Shown here: positions 44,006 to 55,958 of the stretch, one piece after another
How the letters are laid out: the number at the start of each line of letters is the position of its first letter
Numbering within the stretch: the stretch's first letter is position 1
Assembly: GCA_900073065.1 (NCBI GenBank)
Contig: FJOG01000006.1
Coordinates: 32,900 to 96,899 of the forward strand
Direction: 5' to 3'
DNA: 64,000 nt
Source of the DNA: Phialocephala subalpina
Lineage: Eukaryota > Ascomycota > Leotiomycetes > Helotiales > Mollisiaceae
The notes under the pieces: model-generated
Databases searched by the model: none
The model's input: only the letters and a program-made list of their open reading frames with translations
What the model was told of the DNA's origin: nothing
Translations under genes and position numbers: made by a program

Positions 44006-45949
44006 GCTTGGAGCTGCTGCCTCCGAGAGCTCGGTCTGCACAGGAATTGCAATTGATGTCCTGAAGGATGGTGGGAATGCTGCAGATGCCGTGAGCTCAG
44101 TTCCCTTCTCCCACCCCAATCGAAAAACTGACCAAAACCAGATCATAGCCTCGCAATTCTGCGTGGGAGTCATTGGTATGTATCACTCAGGAGTCGGCGG
44201 AGGAGGATTCATGACCGTCCGCGCCCCCAACGGAACCTACGAGTTCATCGACTTCCGCGAGATGGCACCAGCAGCAGCATTCGAATACATGTACTCCACC
44301 CCCTATGGCACGAGCGCCGAATCCCTCACCGGCGGTCTCGCTAGTGGTGTACCAGGCGAGTTACGAGGTCTCGAATACCTGCACACTCACTACGGATCAA
44401 AACCCTGGAAACGACTCGTCGCTCCCGCAGTAAAACTCGCTCGGTACGGATTCCCTGTTACGAAAGATCTTGTACGCTATATGGCGTCTGCTACAGCTGG
44501 AGCATACGATTTCTTGACGTATGATGAAACGTGGGCTATTGATTTTGCGCCGAATGGGACGAGATTGGGGCTTGGGGATACGATGACGAGGAAGAGGTAT
44601 GCGAATACGTTGGAGAGTATTGGGGAGGGGGGTCCAGATGCTTTTTATAAGGGGGCTATTGCGAATGCGACGATTACTGCGTTGCAGAAGCAGAATGGGA
44701 CGATGGCTTTGAGTGACCTTGCAAATTATACGGTGCAGATTAGGCCGGTGTCGAATATCACGTATAGAGGGTTCAGGGTGTTTACCGGGAGTGCGCCTTC
44801 AAGTGGCGCCGTGGTAGCGTCTGTTTTGAAGATTGTGGAGGGTTATGATATGAGCATTTCCTTCCTTCTCATACCCAGCTTCTCCCTCGAAAGTCCAAAA
44901 AACTAACCAAATCAGATGTCAACACCCTCAAACATCAACCTCTCAACCCACTACCTTGACGAAGGCATGCGATTCGCCTACGGCCAACGCACCCTCCTCG
45001 GCGACCCGTCCTTCCTCGCGAACTTGACCAGCTACCAAACAGGCATGTATTCAGCAGCTACAGCAGCTGAGATCCGCGGCCAGATCGAAGAATACCACAC
45101 CCTAAACGTCTCTGCCTACGATCCTTCCAACTACGAAATCCTGCAAGATGATGGAACATCCGCTTCTGTTACGAGTGACAAGAGCGGACTGACCATTGCG
45201 ATGACAAGTACGGTTAATACGTTGTTTGGGAGTAAACTGATGGTTCCGGAGACGGGGGTAATTAGTATGTATAAATCCCGCCCTGATTCTACCAGTTCGT
45301 AAGGAGTCGAGCTCCCGAAGAGCTCGACTCCTCGGCTCCTCGGCTCCTCGACTCCTCAGCATCCTTTGAAACCACTTACTAACTTCTTGTAGTGAATAAT
45401 GAGATGAATGATTTCAGTATTCCGAATACGACGAATGCGTTTGGGTATGCACCTGCACCGGCGAATTTCATCGCTCCTTTCAAACGTCCCTTATCCTCCA
45501 TCTCCCCAACAATCGTCGAGTATCCTGATGGGAAAGTCTACGGTAAGTCCCCTCTTCATCCTCCTAAACACCCCAAACCTAAGCCCAAACTAACCTGAAT
45601 ATTAGTTTCACATGCGTCCGCTGGAGGATCTCGAATCATCACAGAAGTGATCCAACACCTCTGGCACGTCCTAGACCAGAACCTTACTTCGGCCCAATCT
45701 TTAGCACAACCACGAATGCATGATCAGCTCTCTCCCAACCTTGTGTCTTTCGAATATGGATCTGAAACTTTTGGGATTCAGGGGTATGATAATGGGACGA
45801 CGAGTTATCTTGCTAATGTAGATGGGGCGACAATTGGATTCGTTGCTGTTGGATCGACGACTGCTCAAGCGCTGAGGGTGTTGCCGAATGGGACGTTTGA
45901 GGCGGCTGGGGAGCCTAGACAGTTGAATAGTGCTGGTTATGCTATCTAA
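43923..45949 (+). CDS. Gamma-glutamyltransferase, secreted
   Basis: Five exons, 43923-44090, 44142-44849, 44916-45264, 45393-45542 and 45606-45949, give 572 residues. Signal peptide MLSNSLLLGLGLAASVVQAS. Family motifs: GGNAADA, HSGVGGGGFMTVR, GVPGELRGLEYLH, the nucleophile region GTSASVTSDKSG (Thr conserved; the usual following His is Ala), TSTVNTLFGSK, VPETGVIMNNEMNDFS and RPLSSISPTIVE. The precursor self-cleaves before the Thr to form two subunits and transfers or hydrolyses gamma-glutamyl groups of glutathione outside the cell. Many N-glycosylation sequons (NGT, NLS, NIT, NVS). Intron 2 (44850-44915) begins AT rather than GT. Intron 3 (45265-45392) is the introner-like copy. The leader is pyrimidine-rich (43855-43900). 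Confidence 0.9.
45265..45392 (+). repeat. Candidate introner-like element, copy 2 (gamma-glutamyltransferase intron 3)
   Basis: A 128-nt intron starting GTATGTATAAATCCCGCCC and ending ACTTACTAACTTCTTGTAG. Compared with the P450 copy I count four substitutions and one missing 8-bp CTCCTCGG unit. It has an 11-bp perfect hairpin (GGAGTCGAGCT with AGCTCGACTCC, loop 7 nt) and four 8-bp units. It also interrupts a Met codon as A|TG, phase 1, and has the same splice ends. The coding frames around the two copies are unrelated. Confidence 0.85.
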
Positions 45950-47031
45950 GAAGCACATTTCACCTGAGATAATATAATGAGCGGATGAGAGACGACTTAA
46001 TCGGAACTTCTTGTATATACTTTAGAACTAAAAGTTCCATCTACCCAAATGCAAGATTTCAGAACCGTATACTCTTTTCCTCTAGACCACAACTCTCTCT
46101 TCTCCGTAAGTCGAGCCTCTGACCTGCCTACCCCTCATCTCTCCTTATCTTACCACGTAATAAAGAGTATTCACTTGGCAAGGCCAGTCCTCGCCGTCAG
46201 AGAAGAAGAATGAGAAACCTTGGACCTGACAACGCTCCACGACAAAGCATTGAAAGCAAGGATGAAGAGAATCATTCTCCTTTTCACCCTTCCACGTAGA
46301 AAATGACTACTAAGTCTCGCTCGTCACTTTTGAAAGAAATTATTCGTCTTTACCCTCAGCTTCGACATCGACATACGGATCCCGAGTCAAAGAATACCGC
46401 CACCAACAATGGAGGTTTTCACCTCATGAGGGTTAGAGTCGGCTAAAAACTTTCATAAAAAGATTCACGCCTTCATAGAAATGTTTCGGGGGCCAAAACT
46501 TCGACAAGAATTCGACCAAGTTGATGCAGACTCCGACGAGTCAACCAAGCTCAGGTAAATTCAGATGTAACTGGTAACATGGCTTTACTTGACATCAAGT
46601 TAGGTGCTGAGATGAGGGTCCGAGAGAAATTGGTGTCGTCTTGTCCGCGCGGCATCCCCACATCGTGAACCTAACCCCTCGGCACCAAGATTCAAGCTTC
46701 ATTTAACTCCCTCGTCCCAGCTTGGACCCGAAACATTGGCATCAGTTGGCCATTAAGCTTAATTTCACGTCAATCCAATTTCTCCTAGTTTCAGATCTCA
46801 GCTTGAGATCTCATACCATGACCTAGTCACAAATCTCACAATTTAACCAAGAAGCAAGTCTAAAGGAACGAAACCATTGTATTCCCAACCCAAAGTAAAA
46901 GAAAGTATGCATTATCATACACCATTTTGCTTCTTCTTTCTTCTCTCCCCAAAAGTATGTGCATGAAGTGAAACTCATCGCGTTGTACGTATTATCCATC
47001 CCATGCCATTACCCCCAATTCCCCTCACACT
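45950..47031. other. Intergenic between convergent genes
   Basis: 3' regions of the gamma-glutamyltransferase and GH72 genes. About 1.1 kb with no supported gene. Confidence 0.4.
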
Positions 47032-48760
47032 CTACAACAGAATCATACCAAATCCAGTCGTAACAGCGAGAACCGTGAAACCAGCCGCATACTTCCAAGC
47101 CCCAAAGCTCGCACTGTAGGTCATACCACTAGCGTCACTCTTCTTGCTCGTCGAGCTCGCTGCACCAGTAGCTGTCGATCCTCCCGAATTGGCAGATGTC
47201 GCACTGGCAATCAAGCTTGAGCAACTGCTTGCGGCTCCCGCGGCCTTGACGACTTGTGCCGCACCGGCAAAGTCACAGGCGGTCGAGGCGCTGTTCTGCT
47301 CGAGATAATAGGCGTTGAAAGCGTTGGACAATTGCTCGGTGGCATTGCACATCGAGTACGCGCCATAAGTACCAGTCGTTGTGTTTCTAACGATTCCCGC
47401 ACAGGGCTTGCCTCCATTGTAGCCACAAACTTGGCCAAAGAGCGCACCGATCGCGGTGGTGTTGACGGAAGCAGCGACCTTGCAGGAGAGGGAGGCCATC
47501 ATGCAGGAGCAGACAGCTTGGTTGGGGGTTGGTGGGAGAGCGGTGGCCGCTGCCCAGTTAGTGTCGACAGTTGGGCAAGCTTGACCAGCGGTATTGGTTG
47601 GCGAGTAGGCTGCCGATTGGACAGCAGTGGGTGAGACGGAGTGGATTTGGGTGGACCAGGCATTGAAATCCGCGAGAGTGCTGACGGAGGAGCCGTCGAC
47701 CGAGACGAGACCATAGTCGTTCTCTTCTTGGAAGTATTCGTAGACGAATCCACCGGAGAAGACTGAACTCATATTTGCACCATAGAGAGCAGCAACCTCA
47801 GTAAACTCTCGGCCAGCGGCTCCGCCACCTTGGGTGTTGCATCCGTACTCAGCGAAGAAAGCTGGGACGGAGTAATTCTGGAACTCAGCAGTTCTCTCCG
47901 CATATCCGGAAGTTTGATAGTCGGAGTTGCCACACCACTCGTAGATGTTGTATCCCCAGAAATCGATCTGATCCTCAACAGGTCCGCAATTGAAGTAAGC
48001 AGCAACACTGGCACGAACGGAAGCATCATCGTCTGCGGCATATCCAACACCCATTGCGTGGTAGTTCTTCGACTTGATGTATGCCTTGGTATCACGAACC
48101 GCAGCCTTCACAAACGCCGAAGCTCCGGTGTAGGAAAGATTGTTTGTGACTTCGTTTCCGGCGAAGAATCCGATAACATTGCTGTATGATGACAGAGAGT
48201 CAACGACTCCGGTATAACGTGCATAGAGCTCGGTGTTCCATTGTGGATCCTCGCGATTGATCGAAAGGTTTGGTTGTCCAAGATCACTGATCACGTAGAT
48301 ACCGGCAGCATCGAGAGCTTGCATGCAAGTATCATGGTTTTGGGTGGGATCGATGGCATATGTACGGATTGTGTTCGCGCCGAGCTTTTGAAGGTAAGGG
48401 ATATCGCGAGTGCAGGATGCAGAATCGGCGAGAGGATCAGAGTATCCGGTGCTCTGTTGATGGAGACGTTAGTAAGTTCTCTGATTGTTGGCACACGACT
48501 GCTTACATTGTCACCAGATGCGCTTCCACCTCCAGCGCTGGCGATCCCTGATTGATATGCTACACCCTTAATGAAGAATTGAGTGCCATTGTTGCTGTAG
48601 AAGAACTTGGAGCCCTGATGGATACGTCAGTTGAATGTCCGAATCTATCCTGGTGCAATTGACATGCCTTGATAACAATCGAAGGGAGAGCGGCAGACAC
48701 GCCATTGAAGAGAATCGACGAAGCCGCCAACAGCGACACGAGAGGGGTAGATTTTCCCAT
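47032..48760 (-). CDS. GPI-anchored 1,3-beta-glucanosyltransferase (GH72+, GAS/GEL family)
   Basis: Exons 48760-48668, 48614-48507 and 48453-47032 give 540 residues. Signal peptide MGKSTPLVSLLAASSILFNG; GH72 domain with QFFIKGVAYQ, LGANTIRTYAID, the acid/base Glu in FFAGNEV and the nucleophile Glu in FFAEYGCN; then a Cys-rich X8/CBM43 module (CSCMMASLSCKV, FGQVCGYNGGKPCAGI, YSMCNATEQ); then a Ser/Thr linker and a hydrophobic C-terminus (FTVLAVTTGFGMILL) for GPI attachment. The enzyme cuts and elongates beta-1,3-glucan in the cell wall. Intron 1 (48615-48667) is of GC-AG type: AAG|GCATGT, acceptor CATCAG. Confidence 0.93.
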
Positions 48761-51718
48761 GTTGATAATCCTATGGTTGAAGTGTACCCCTAGAAACGAA
48801 AGATGAAGTTAACGACAGTTGAGGTTGAATTTATGACGAAGCGAAAGTTTCCTCGGAAACCAAGGTCAGGCCAGTGAATGCAACGAATGTGGTAGGAGTG
48901 AGGCGCGATGCAGATGGATGGGGAGCTGATTTTGGATAAACACGACCTCCTGGCTTGCTAAAAGCAGATACGGGAGAGACAGCCAGTGGCCAAATGTGTG
49001 CCAGTGGCGTTGGATGGGAGCACTGCAAGAACGGCGATGGCCCGAAAAGACTGGAAAGGTCGGCACTGTATGACGTCCTATTGGAGGATGCAGGCTCGAT
49101 GGAGAGCTATTCTGACCGTAAGCAGGAAAATGGCACAGCCGGGGATCGATGCTGCATTAGCTGGCTGCCCAGTGGAAGTTTGTACGAGACAGCGCGATCA
49201 AAATATTCCTGGTGGTGAGACCCGAGAAACACTTATCTTCAGACCCGGCCCTACCTATTCTTCAGTGTCCTACAGCCGCATCAATTGCAGCAATTCGGAT
49301 ACATACAAGTGAGGGGTATCGCCAGATTGTTTGGTGTTTGCAGATTAGATTTGCGGAGGGATCAAGCATCGTCAAGCTTCAGTGCACGGATGATCGCGTC
49401 ATGATGTGGGTCTCGAACTGGTGTCAAATACGAGTTCTGAGATATTCACAAACAAGTATATATGTGAGTATCAGGAGCATGAGAACTGGCTTTGAAGATT
49501 TTTATTTTTTAAGGTTATTACATGTCTTCAATCGATTATCATCAATTGTTGTCTTTCTGTTCGTCTAATCTCGTTCCAGAGCTCCTTCTCGCTTTTCTAA
49601 TCTTTGGTGTACTTGGAGGAGACGGACGGCCACTTGGTGCATCATGCAGTGAGTAACGCGAAGACAAATGCAAGCTCGAGCGCTCCACTACTCGACTGTA
49701 GGCAGCAGGATTCCCTTCTCCGAGTTTGCACTCATTAATTTGAAGGCCTGCTCCTGCTGTCCTCGTATGGCTCATTTACAGCGATTCCCGTCCTCAAGTG
49801 AGCAGCTCGTTCTTCGCCGCCTCTGATTCGCTGGAGCGGATCTTCATTTACCTCACGTATATGTCTTATTTCTGCAATTCTCAGCGTTTCTTGGACTACC
49901 TAGAACCGGGACGATTTATTCGAGACGATGAAGTATTTGAGATCCAAAATTTCGGATTATGCTAGTCCCATATCAACTTTTCCTTTGCCACCGGAAACTG
50001 TGCCGAGTGGAATGCACCAAGAGGGCCAGAAACGTCCGTAGTTGGAAGATGGTACTCTGAAAAGCTACCAAGCTTCATATATTGTTAATTGATTTAAGGA
50101 CAGAGTGTCTGAATTAAGTTCCAACTTTGATTTGGAGATGTGTTGCCTGTCGAAAAGTTCGAGGCCAATCTAGACATTGGCATCCTACGAAATTGTTGTA
50201 CGTCTGATTTTCCGATAACATTCTAGACATTAACTCAAAGCCAAGAAAGTGTTTTGTTGCGCGTCGCTCCCCAAAGAGTCCTTCCTTTTTTGGAATTGGA
50301 AATGCTTGTTCTAAATCGCTTTTGTTTACTTCTTTCCATATTGGGACGTTTATGTACACGTCCTTCTCTCAATATGAAGTTGGGACATCGAGGAATTTTT
50401 GTTACGTACCGTCTCAATGTCCAGGCCACACTTGAAGTTCAGCACCTCTGCTTCAATACCATCGTTATACCTAGGTATGCCCACCACAATCTCAGACACT
50501 GAGAATCACTTTGTTACAATTCGACGAATGTCCCCGCGAGAATTCCACAATGAATCCGCGTGACTTGGGCCAGTGCCTCCCTCACTTGATTATATATCAC
50601 TGCGTCCTTACTTTTCTACTAACAGATATCCTTTGCAAACTCATGGTGAGGTATTCTGCGCAGTTCTATTTGATCATCCTCATCTCCTCAATGTCTACGT
50701 TTCACTAGGACATTGTGCGGAGTTTTGTTGCGGGTCACCTCAATGTTCCACCCAAAATCAACATTCAGTAGGCAGATTTTCTTAGATATCGGTCTTGCAA
50801 GCCGCATGAATATCCATTTTGTTTTCAGACATTAAAATTCCAAGTTTGTTGCAAGTCGACAGGTAGAGGTTCCCTCGGAAAAGTCGTCGAGTCCACGTGA
50901 TTGTGGCTGGATAGCTCCTTCCCAGAGCCGTTCCTTCCTACTGTTCTGCTTCTTGTGTACATGTTCTATCGGGGATCTTCCACCCATCTCATCTTACCTC
51001 CGAATATGTCGTTACATATCGCATTTATCGACGTCAAGGTCTGGCTCGAATTTAGGACGTCGTCTCCTGTAATTATTCCACGCTGCTCCTAGAGAACTTG
51101 GCTCCTGGGGAAAAGACAACAAGCCTGGTTTTTCTCTCGTGATACCTTCTCTTCATCGGTAGATGCCGCGACGTACTTTGAGAGGTTGCGAAAGCAGGCG
51201 AGTGCATGGCAAGTAGGCTGATCAGCGGGCTTTCGGAGAACAAGCTGATACGGACTCAATGTTCTGGTGGGTTTCCAGGGAAGCCTCGTGCCCGCCCGCA
51301 AGGTGACGACTCAACAGGAACATTGTTTCGAATTTCGACAGCCTTACGGTTCGAAGGAGACTCTTCTAAGAATTCCAAATCATTATCTGCTGTCTCCGGA
51401 GGAAATCGGGTGACTTGCCACACAGCCTTGCGAGTCTCGTGTTTTTCCGCTGTCAATCTCCCCACCTCAACCCAGGAGAACCCCGATGTACTAAATTCAA
51501 CTTAACACACCAAAATCGATTGCCCTGTTTCCCAGACCGAGGAGCGAATCGAATGAGAACATCAGATCAATCATCAGATACACATACCGCAGCACGTCTG
51601 CCTGAATCTACATTATGTGCAACCACGGACCTCCAAATATCTTGCTCGGCCATCTGGATTTCACCAGGCCAAAATTCTCAGAAGCGATACTACGACTTGA
51701 ATAGAAAATACCCATCTT
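48761..51718. other. Long intergenic region, no supported gene
   Basis: Nearly 3 kb with many short frames on both strands but no motif, splice-consistent model or repeat that I can support. The first few hundred bases are the GH72 promoter. The region around 50100-50900 is comparatively AT-rich and shows short repeated phrases such as TTGCGGGTC/TTGCGCGTC, possibly old transposon debris; this is weak. Confidence 0.35.
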
Positions 51719-52607
51719 ATGGCGGTTCAGGTACGTTGAGTTTGAAAATCAGGAAGATATTTCACTAATCAAGTTTTCGCAGCTTTGTACACCGCAGATG
51801 CTGAACTTCAGTTTCAGTCAAGCTGGACAAAGTGGATCAAGACCGCGGTATATCTTATTGACTGCGGATGTCGATAAACTTGTAAACTCGAGAGATGTGC
51901 TTGAGCAACTTCGAAATCAATTTGGCAGTCGCGAGCTAGCAGCGGAGGAAATATGGCAGTCGTATCAGACCTTCTACACAGGACCTGGAAGAGCAGTGAG
52001 GTACAAAATGACAGCCGGTACCTCGATGAAATGCAACTTGGGGCACATTCCGATGACAGTGATCGCATGGCGGGAAACTGGAACAGGTATGCTTGATCAG
52101 ATTCGCTCGATATAGAGGAACGTTTCTGACGCAAGTCTAGGGGCATCTGGCATCGATGTTGTTGGCCGTGTTGATACTTCACGTATGCCTCCTCACCATC
52201 CGCAAGTACTCCAAAATTTCAAAACCTCGACCTCGAGCTCGTCGCCGTGCTCAAACCTCATCCGTCGAATGCTCATATTCCAACGAGCATCAACATCGCC
52301 AACTTCTCCATGCCAACTACAGACTTCACGACCTTCAAATCTACCCCTGAACGTGTGGAGCCGATTCGCTCAAACGCGCCCCTGCATCCTTATTACCCTT
52401 TTCTTTTCCACATTCCTATCATTAAGTATCTTTCTCGGCGTGTTCTTCACTGTGAACAAGGGCTATGGATATAGTCTGGGCGATGCTTTCACGCTCGCAG
52501 GTTTTGTTTTTGGGGTTGGAAGTGTGTGCACTTCTGTACTGGTTGGCTGTCATTTCCCGCATTGTGAGTGTTGGAGGAGGGGGAGGGTGAAAATGTGTAC
52601 TGAGTGA
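51719..52607 (+). CDS. Predicted two-helix membrane protein, function unknown
   Basis: Exons 51719-51730 (MAVQ only), 51783-52086 and 52141-52607, with introns GTACGT..TTTTCGCAG and GTATGC..GTCTAG (branch CTGAC), give 260 residues. The soluble N-terminal part includes ILLTADVDKLVNSRDVLEQL, FGSRELAAEEIWQSYQTFY and HIPMTVIAWRETGTGASGID. The C-terminus has two membrane helices (ILITLFFSTFLSLSIFLGVF and FTLAGFVFGVGSVCTSVLVG) and a Cys/His/Arg-rich tail. The micro-exon start is the only phase-compatible ATG with a good donor; a longer 5' part is possible. No family recognised. Confidence 0.55.
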
Positions 52608-52862
52608 CAACTTTGAGGTGATTTGTGTATGAGTAGGCGTGCGATATCAAAGACTTTAATACCAGATCAGTGCAAAGCAAATATCTCCTTCATTCAAGCT
52701 AAATGCATATATACTGAAAAGAGCTCAAAAGTATGGACAGAAGAAGCGAACCCCCCTTTTCTCTCTCCAACCTCCACCCCGCTCCACTCTTCATGTTTCC
52801 CGTCATCCCCTCCCCTCTCCACCACACAACTCACTCCCTCTTCCCATCCCCAAAACAACCAC

Positions 52863-54192
52863 CTAATCAGAACAACTAGCCCCACTCGGCACATACGTAC
52901 AATCACTACTCGTCTTCCCCCCACTCACCGTAACTTCCGTCCAAGTCCAATCCTCACAAGAACTCGAACTCCCACAATAAATCCAAACATTCGTCCCCGT
53001 ACTATCCACCGTCCCTGACACATTATCCAAAATCAAATTCGTAATCGGTACACCTGTGGTCGCTGTTCCCGTATCATCGTAATCCTGTCGAATGACGATT
53101 CCGTAATCAGTGATACCGGAGAGAGTGATGTCTTTGTATGTTACGCCTGTGACGGAACCGGTGTCGCCTGAGATTGTCTTGATTCTTACACCTGAAACAT
53201 CTTCATTAGCTTGGGACTCTTTGAAAAGACTGATGGGGTGAGAAACATACCATTCTGTGAATCCTTAACCTCAGAGCTCTCAAACGTGACTCCAGAGACG
53301 GTATTATCATCTCTTCCTCCAACAGAACCAACAGATAGTCCATGACCACCGGAACAGACTCCGCCTGTGAACACGATAGTGGTTCCAGAATTAATGGCTA
53401 CGCAGTCGTCTTGGTTGTAAACATTTGCTCCTGAAATAGTAATACTGGTTGAGGAGCCGATGTCGAAACCGTCGGTGTTGGCGCCGAGGGAGTCGCCTGC
53501 TGAACCGTTTATTGTGATGTCGGTGAGTGTCAAGTCAGTCGAATCATCAATGGAGAAGACCTGCACGGGAGGGTTGTAGATCTGTTTTTGTGTTAGTATG
53601 TGGGTTAATATTTCTTGAGTGATGGATGGGCGAAGGAGGAGAGGAAGGAGAACGAACGTAGATGCCAGTGATGCTGGAAGATATCATGTTGTGAGCATAG
53701 AAGAACTTGGGCTTAGTCTTGCCGCCATTTGATCCCTCTCCGTCCCACCAAGAAGCTCCACCTCCATCGAGATAGGCACCGCTGGTCTGAGTGACTGTGA
53801 TGTCTGTTCCGGAAACGGAAACTAGAGGTCCGGACCACTCTTCGTAGCCGAAGGTGGTGATGCCTTCGAAGATGACCTGGTACGTGTCAGGTTTGCTTTT
53901 CAAAGGGAGAGGAAGGGGAAGAAGTAGAAGGGTGACATACGTGAGTACCCTCGGTTAAACCAGTGAGATCCAATGTTACACCAGATGGGACGGCAACAGC
54001 AGATAAGATGATGGTCGAGCAAGAAGTTTTGGACTTGCTAGCCAGGGAAGCTCCAGATGAACCAGAGAAAGTACAAGTTGTTGCTCGCTTAGCGAGATCG
54101 GGAGCAGCGGTAGGAGCTGGAGCCGCAGCCGGGGCAGCAAGAACAGAAGTGATAGCTGAAAGGCCGAAGAGGAGAGAGGAGAAGTAAACCAT
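52863..54192 (-). CDS. Endopolygalacturonase (GH28), secreted
   Basis: Exons 54192-53941, 53876-53658, 53581-53251 and 53191-52863 give 376 residues, normal for fungal endopolygalacturonases. The signal peptide [19 protein letters not shown] is followed by an Ala/Pro propeptide ending in LAKR, a Kex2-type site. All GH28 catalytic motifs are present in order: NTDGFD, QDDC (two catalytic Asp), [12 protein letters not shown] (His) and RIK. It cuts alpha-1,4-galacturonan of pectin and points to a plant-associated life. Introns have good ends, though intron 2 uses a GTTCGT donor. It converges with the membrane-protein gene, about 255 bp apart. Confidence 0.94.
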
Positions 54193-55553
54193 GATGCGGT
54201 GAAGCCTCAATGAGGACTTGTGTCAGGAATAAATCAATATGGAAGAGAAGATGTCTTCTGCTTCTAGGCGAACCACCGGGCTGCTAAGAAGTATTTATAT
54301 CTCTGAATAGGAGGAGTTGAAGCTCACGTGAATTAGACTTCGCGCTTGACCGGCACTGCTCTTCCAGTGGGAAGAATTAAGGGATACTCCCGTAATTCTG
54401 ACATGCCAAGGGTGCACGTAAGACCTCCCTTTCTTAATTCATCTTCCGAAGCATATCGAGCGCCCCCAATCTCTATCCTCTCTCCACCTCCCTGAACTAG
54501 ACGGCAGCAAGAACAACACTTCTGCGCACGGTGAAAAGTATTGGAAGGCATGAATCGCAAATCTTCAAATGCAGGCACACAAGCGATCCAGATCCCACAA
54601 CCGAATCACCACGCCCCATAAAAACGCTACTTCGTAAATCTCGTACATGCCGACCCACTGCAGCGGAGGGCTTGTCCAGCACTCAATCTGCCCATGCAAA
54701 TTTCGAGCTTTGTGACATGTGGAAAAATGTTTCCGGACGCCGAGGGTGTAGTCAAGCTTCTCCAAGCTTTGGGCGTAAAGCTTGTTGTTTTCTTTCGGTT
54801 CCGAGGAAGCATAAGTCTTGTGTTGTGAGTGGTGGGGCTGATTTTTCCATGGGATATGCATGTCTTCAGGGGTTCTGCGTGAGCGTGGAGAACACGATAG
54901 CATGGGTTGGGCGCGTACCTGCGGACTAAAGAAGAACGCGGGGTCCCGCCGCCATGCAGATGGTTGAGTACCGGAGCCACGAGGGATGACAGGAATTGAA
55001 GAATGTCATTCCCGCCAAGCAAATGCTTCCATCGAGTTGTTCCATTCCGAGAGGGAGGGGTTCAAAAGTTGTTCCGGCACTTGCCCTGACTTGAGAGCCA
55101 ATGATGGGCAGTTGAAAATGTTTCGATAAGCAGGAACAATATATGGGACTACCCTAAAAGAAGTGACGGGCTGTCAAGAGGTTGAGAGAAGGGTAAGATT
55201 GCGGAGAATCGTCTGAGGAGAAGGTCAAAAGCAGAACATGAAACAATGCAAGCAAGCAAGCTGCTTTGTGATTGAAGGAATGATTTCTAGCTCCTCTCTT
55301 GAGCTGCAGGTTCCCCGGATTCTCGATGTGAGAAATTCCTCCTGACTAAATGATACACCTGACATGTCATGTCCGTCTTGACAAATCGCAAACTCCATCG
55401 CTATGAGCAAATGTAAATGCTTCCCAACCTCTAAGATGCTACCAACGCCTTCAAAATGTATCGCTCATGCAAGGACGCCTGAATATGCTACCACCCCAAC
55501 CAATGCCATTATATCCCAGATCCGAATAAAGGTAAGTTCTGCCCATGCGTGAT
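54193..55553. other. Intergenic, polygalacturonase promoter and spacer
   Basis: Upstream region of the polygalacturonase gene, where carbon-source and pectin-responsive sites would lie; none was assigned with confidence. No supported gene. Confidence 0.35.
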
Positions 55554-55958
55554 TTACTCGAGGCACTCGCAGTAGATGGAGACGATGGTCTGAGGAGGAC
55601 CGACTTGTCCACCGTTGGCGACAACGGGAGGAGCAATCTCCTCATCGATACCGTAGAAAGAGCAGTAGGCGAGGTTGTAATCGTATGAGACCTTGGAAAC
55701 GCTCAAAGCATTGTCTATAAGACGAGGTCAGTAAATGTTCTCATCGGTATGGGACATTATATGGTACTAACAGGTGTAGGTAGGCTCCTCGCCATAGTAG
55801 ACGTTTGTTGTGTATGATGCGCCTGCAGCGCCATATAGGGTGACCGCGACATATGGGGCACCTCTCTCAGCGACTTGAGGAGCGACGGCCGCTGGAGCAG
55901 CTGAGACCAAAGAGAGAGTGGCCGCGAGGGCGAAAAGGCTTGAGGTGAAGGTCTTCAT
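55554..55958 (-). CDS. Small secreted protein, effector-like
   Basis: Exons 55958-55772 and 55714-55554 (intron GTTAGT..CTTATAG, 57 nt) give 115 residues. A clear signal peptide (MKTFTSSLFALAATLSLVSA) is followed by an Ala/Pro/Val-rich propeptide, PYVAVTLYGAAGASYTTNVY, and a C-terminal part with AYCSFYGIDEE and IYCECLE. Three Cys remain after cleavage (one in AYC, two in YCEC). Size, signal peptide and lack of a known domain fit small secreted proteins and candidate effectors; activity is unknown. Confidence 0.78.
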
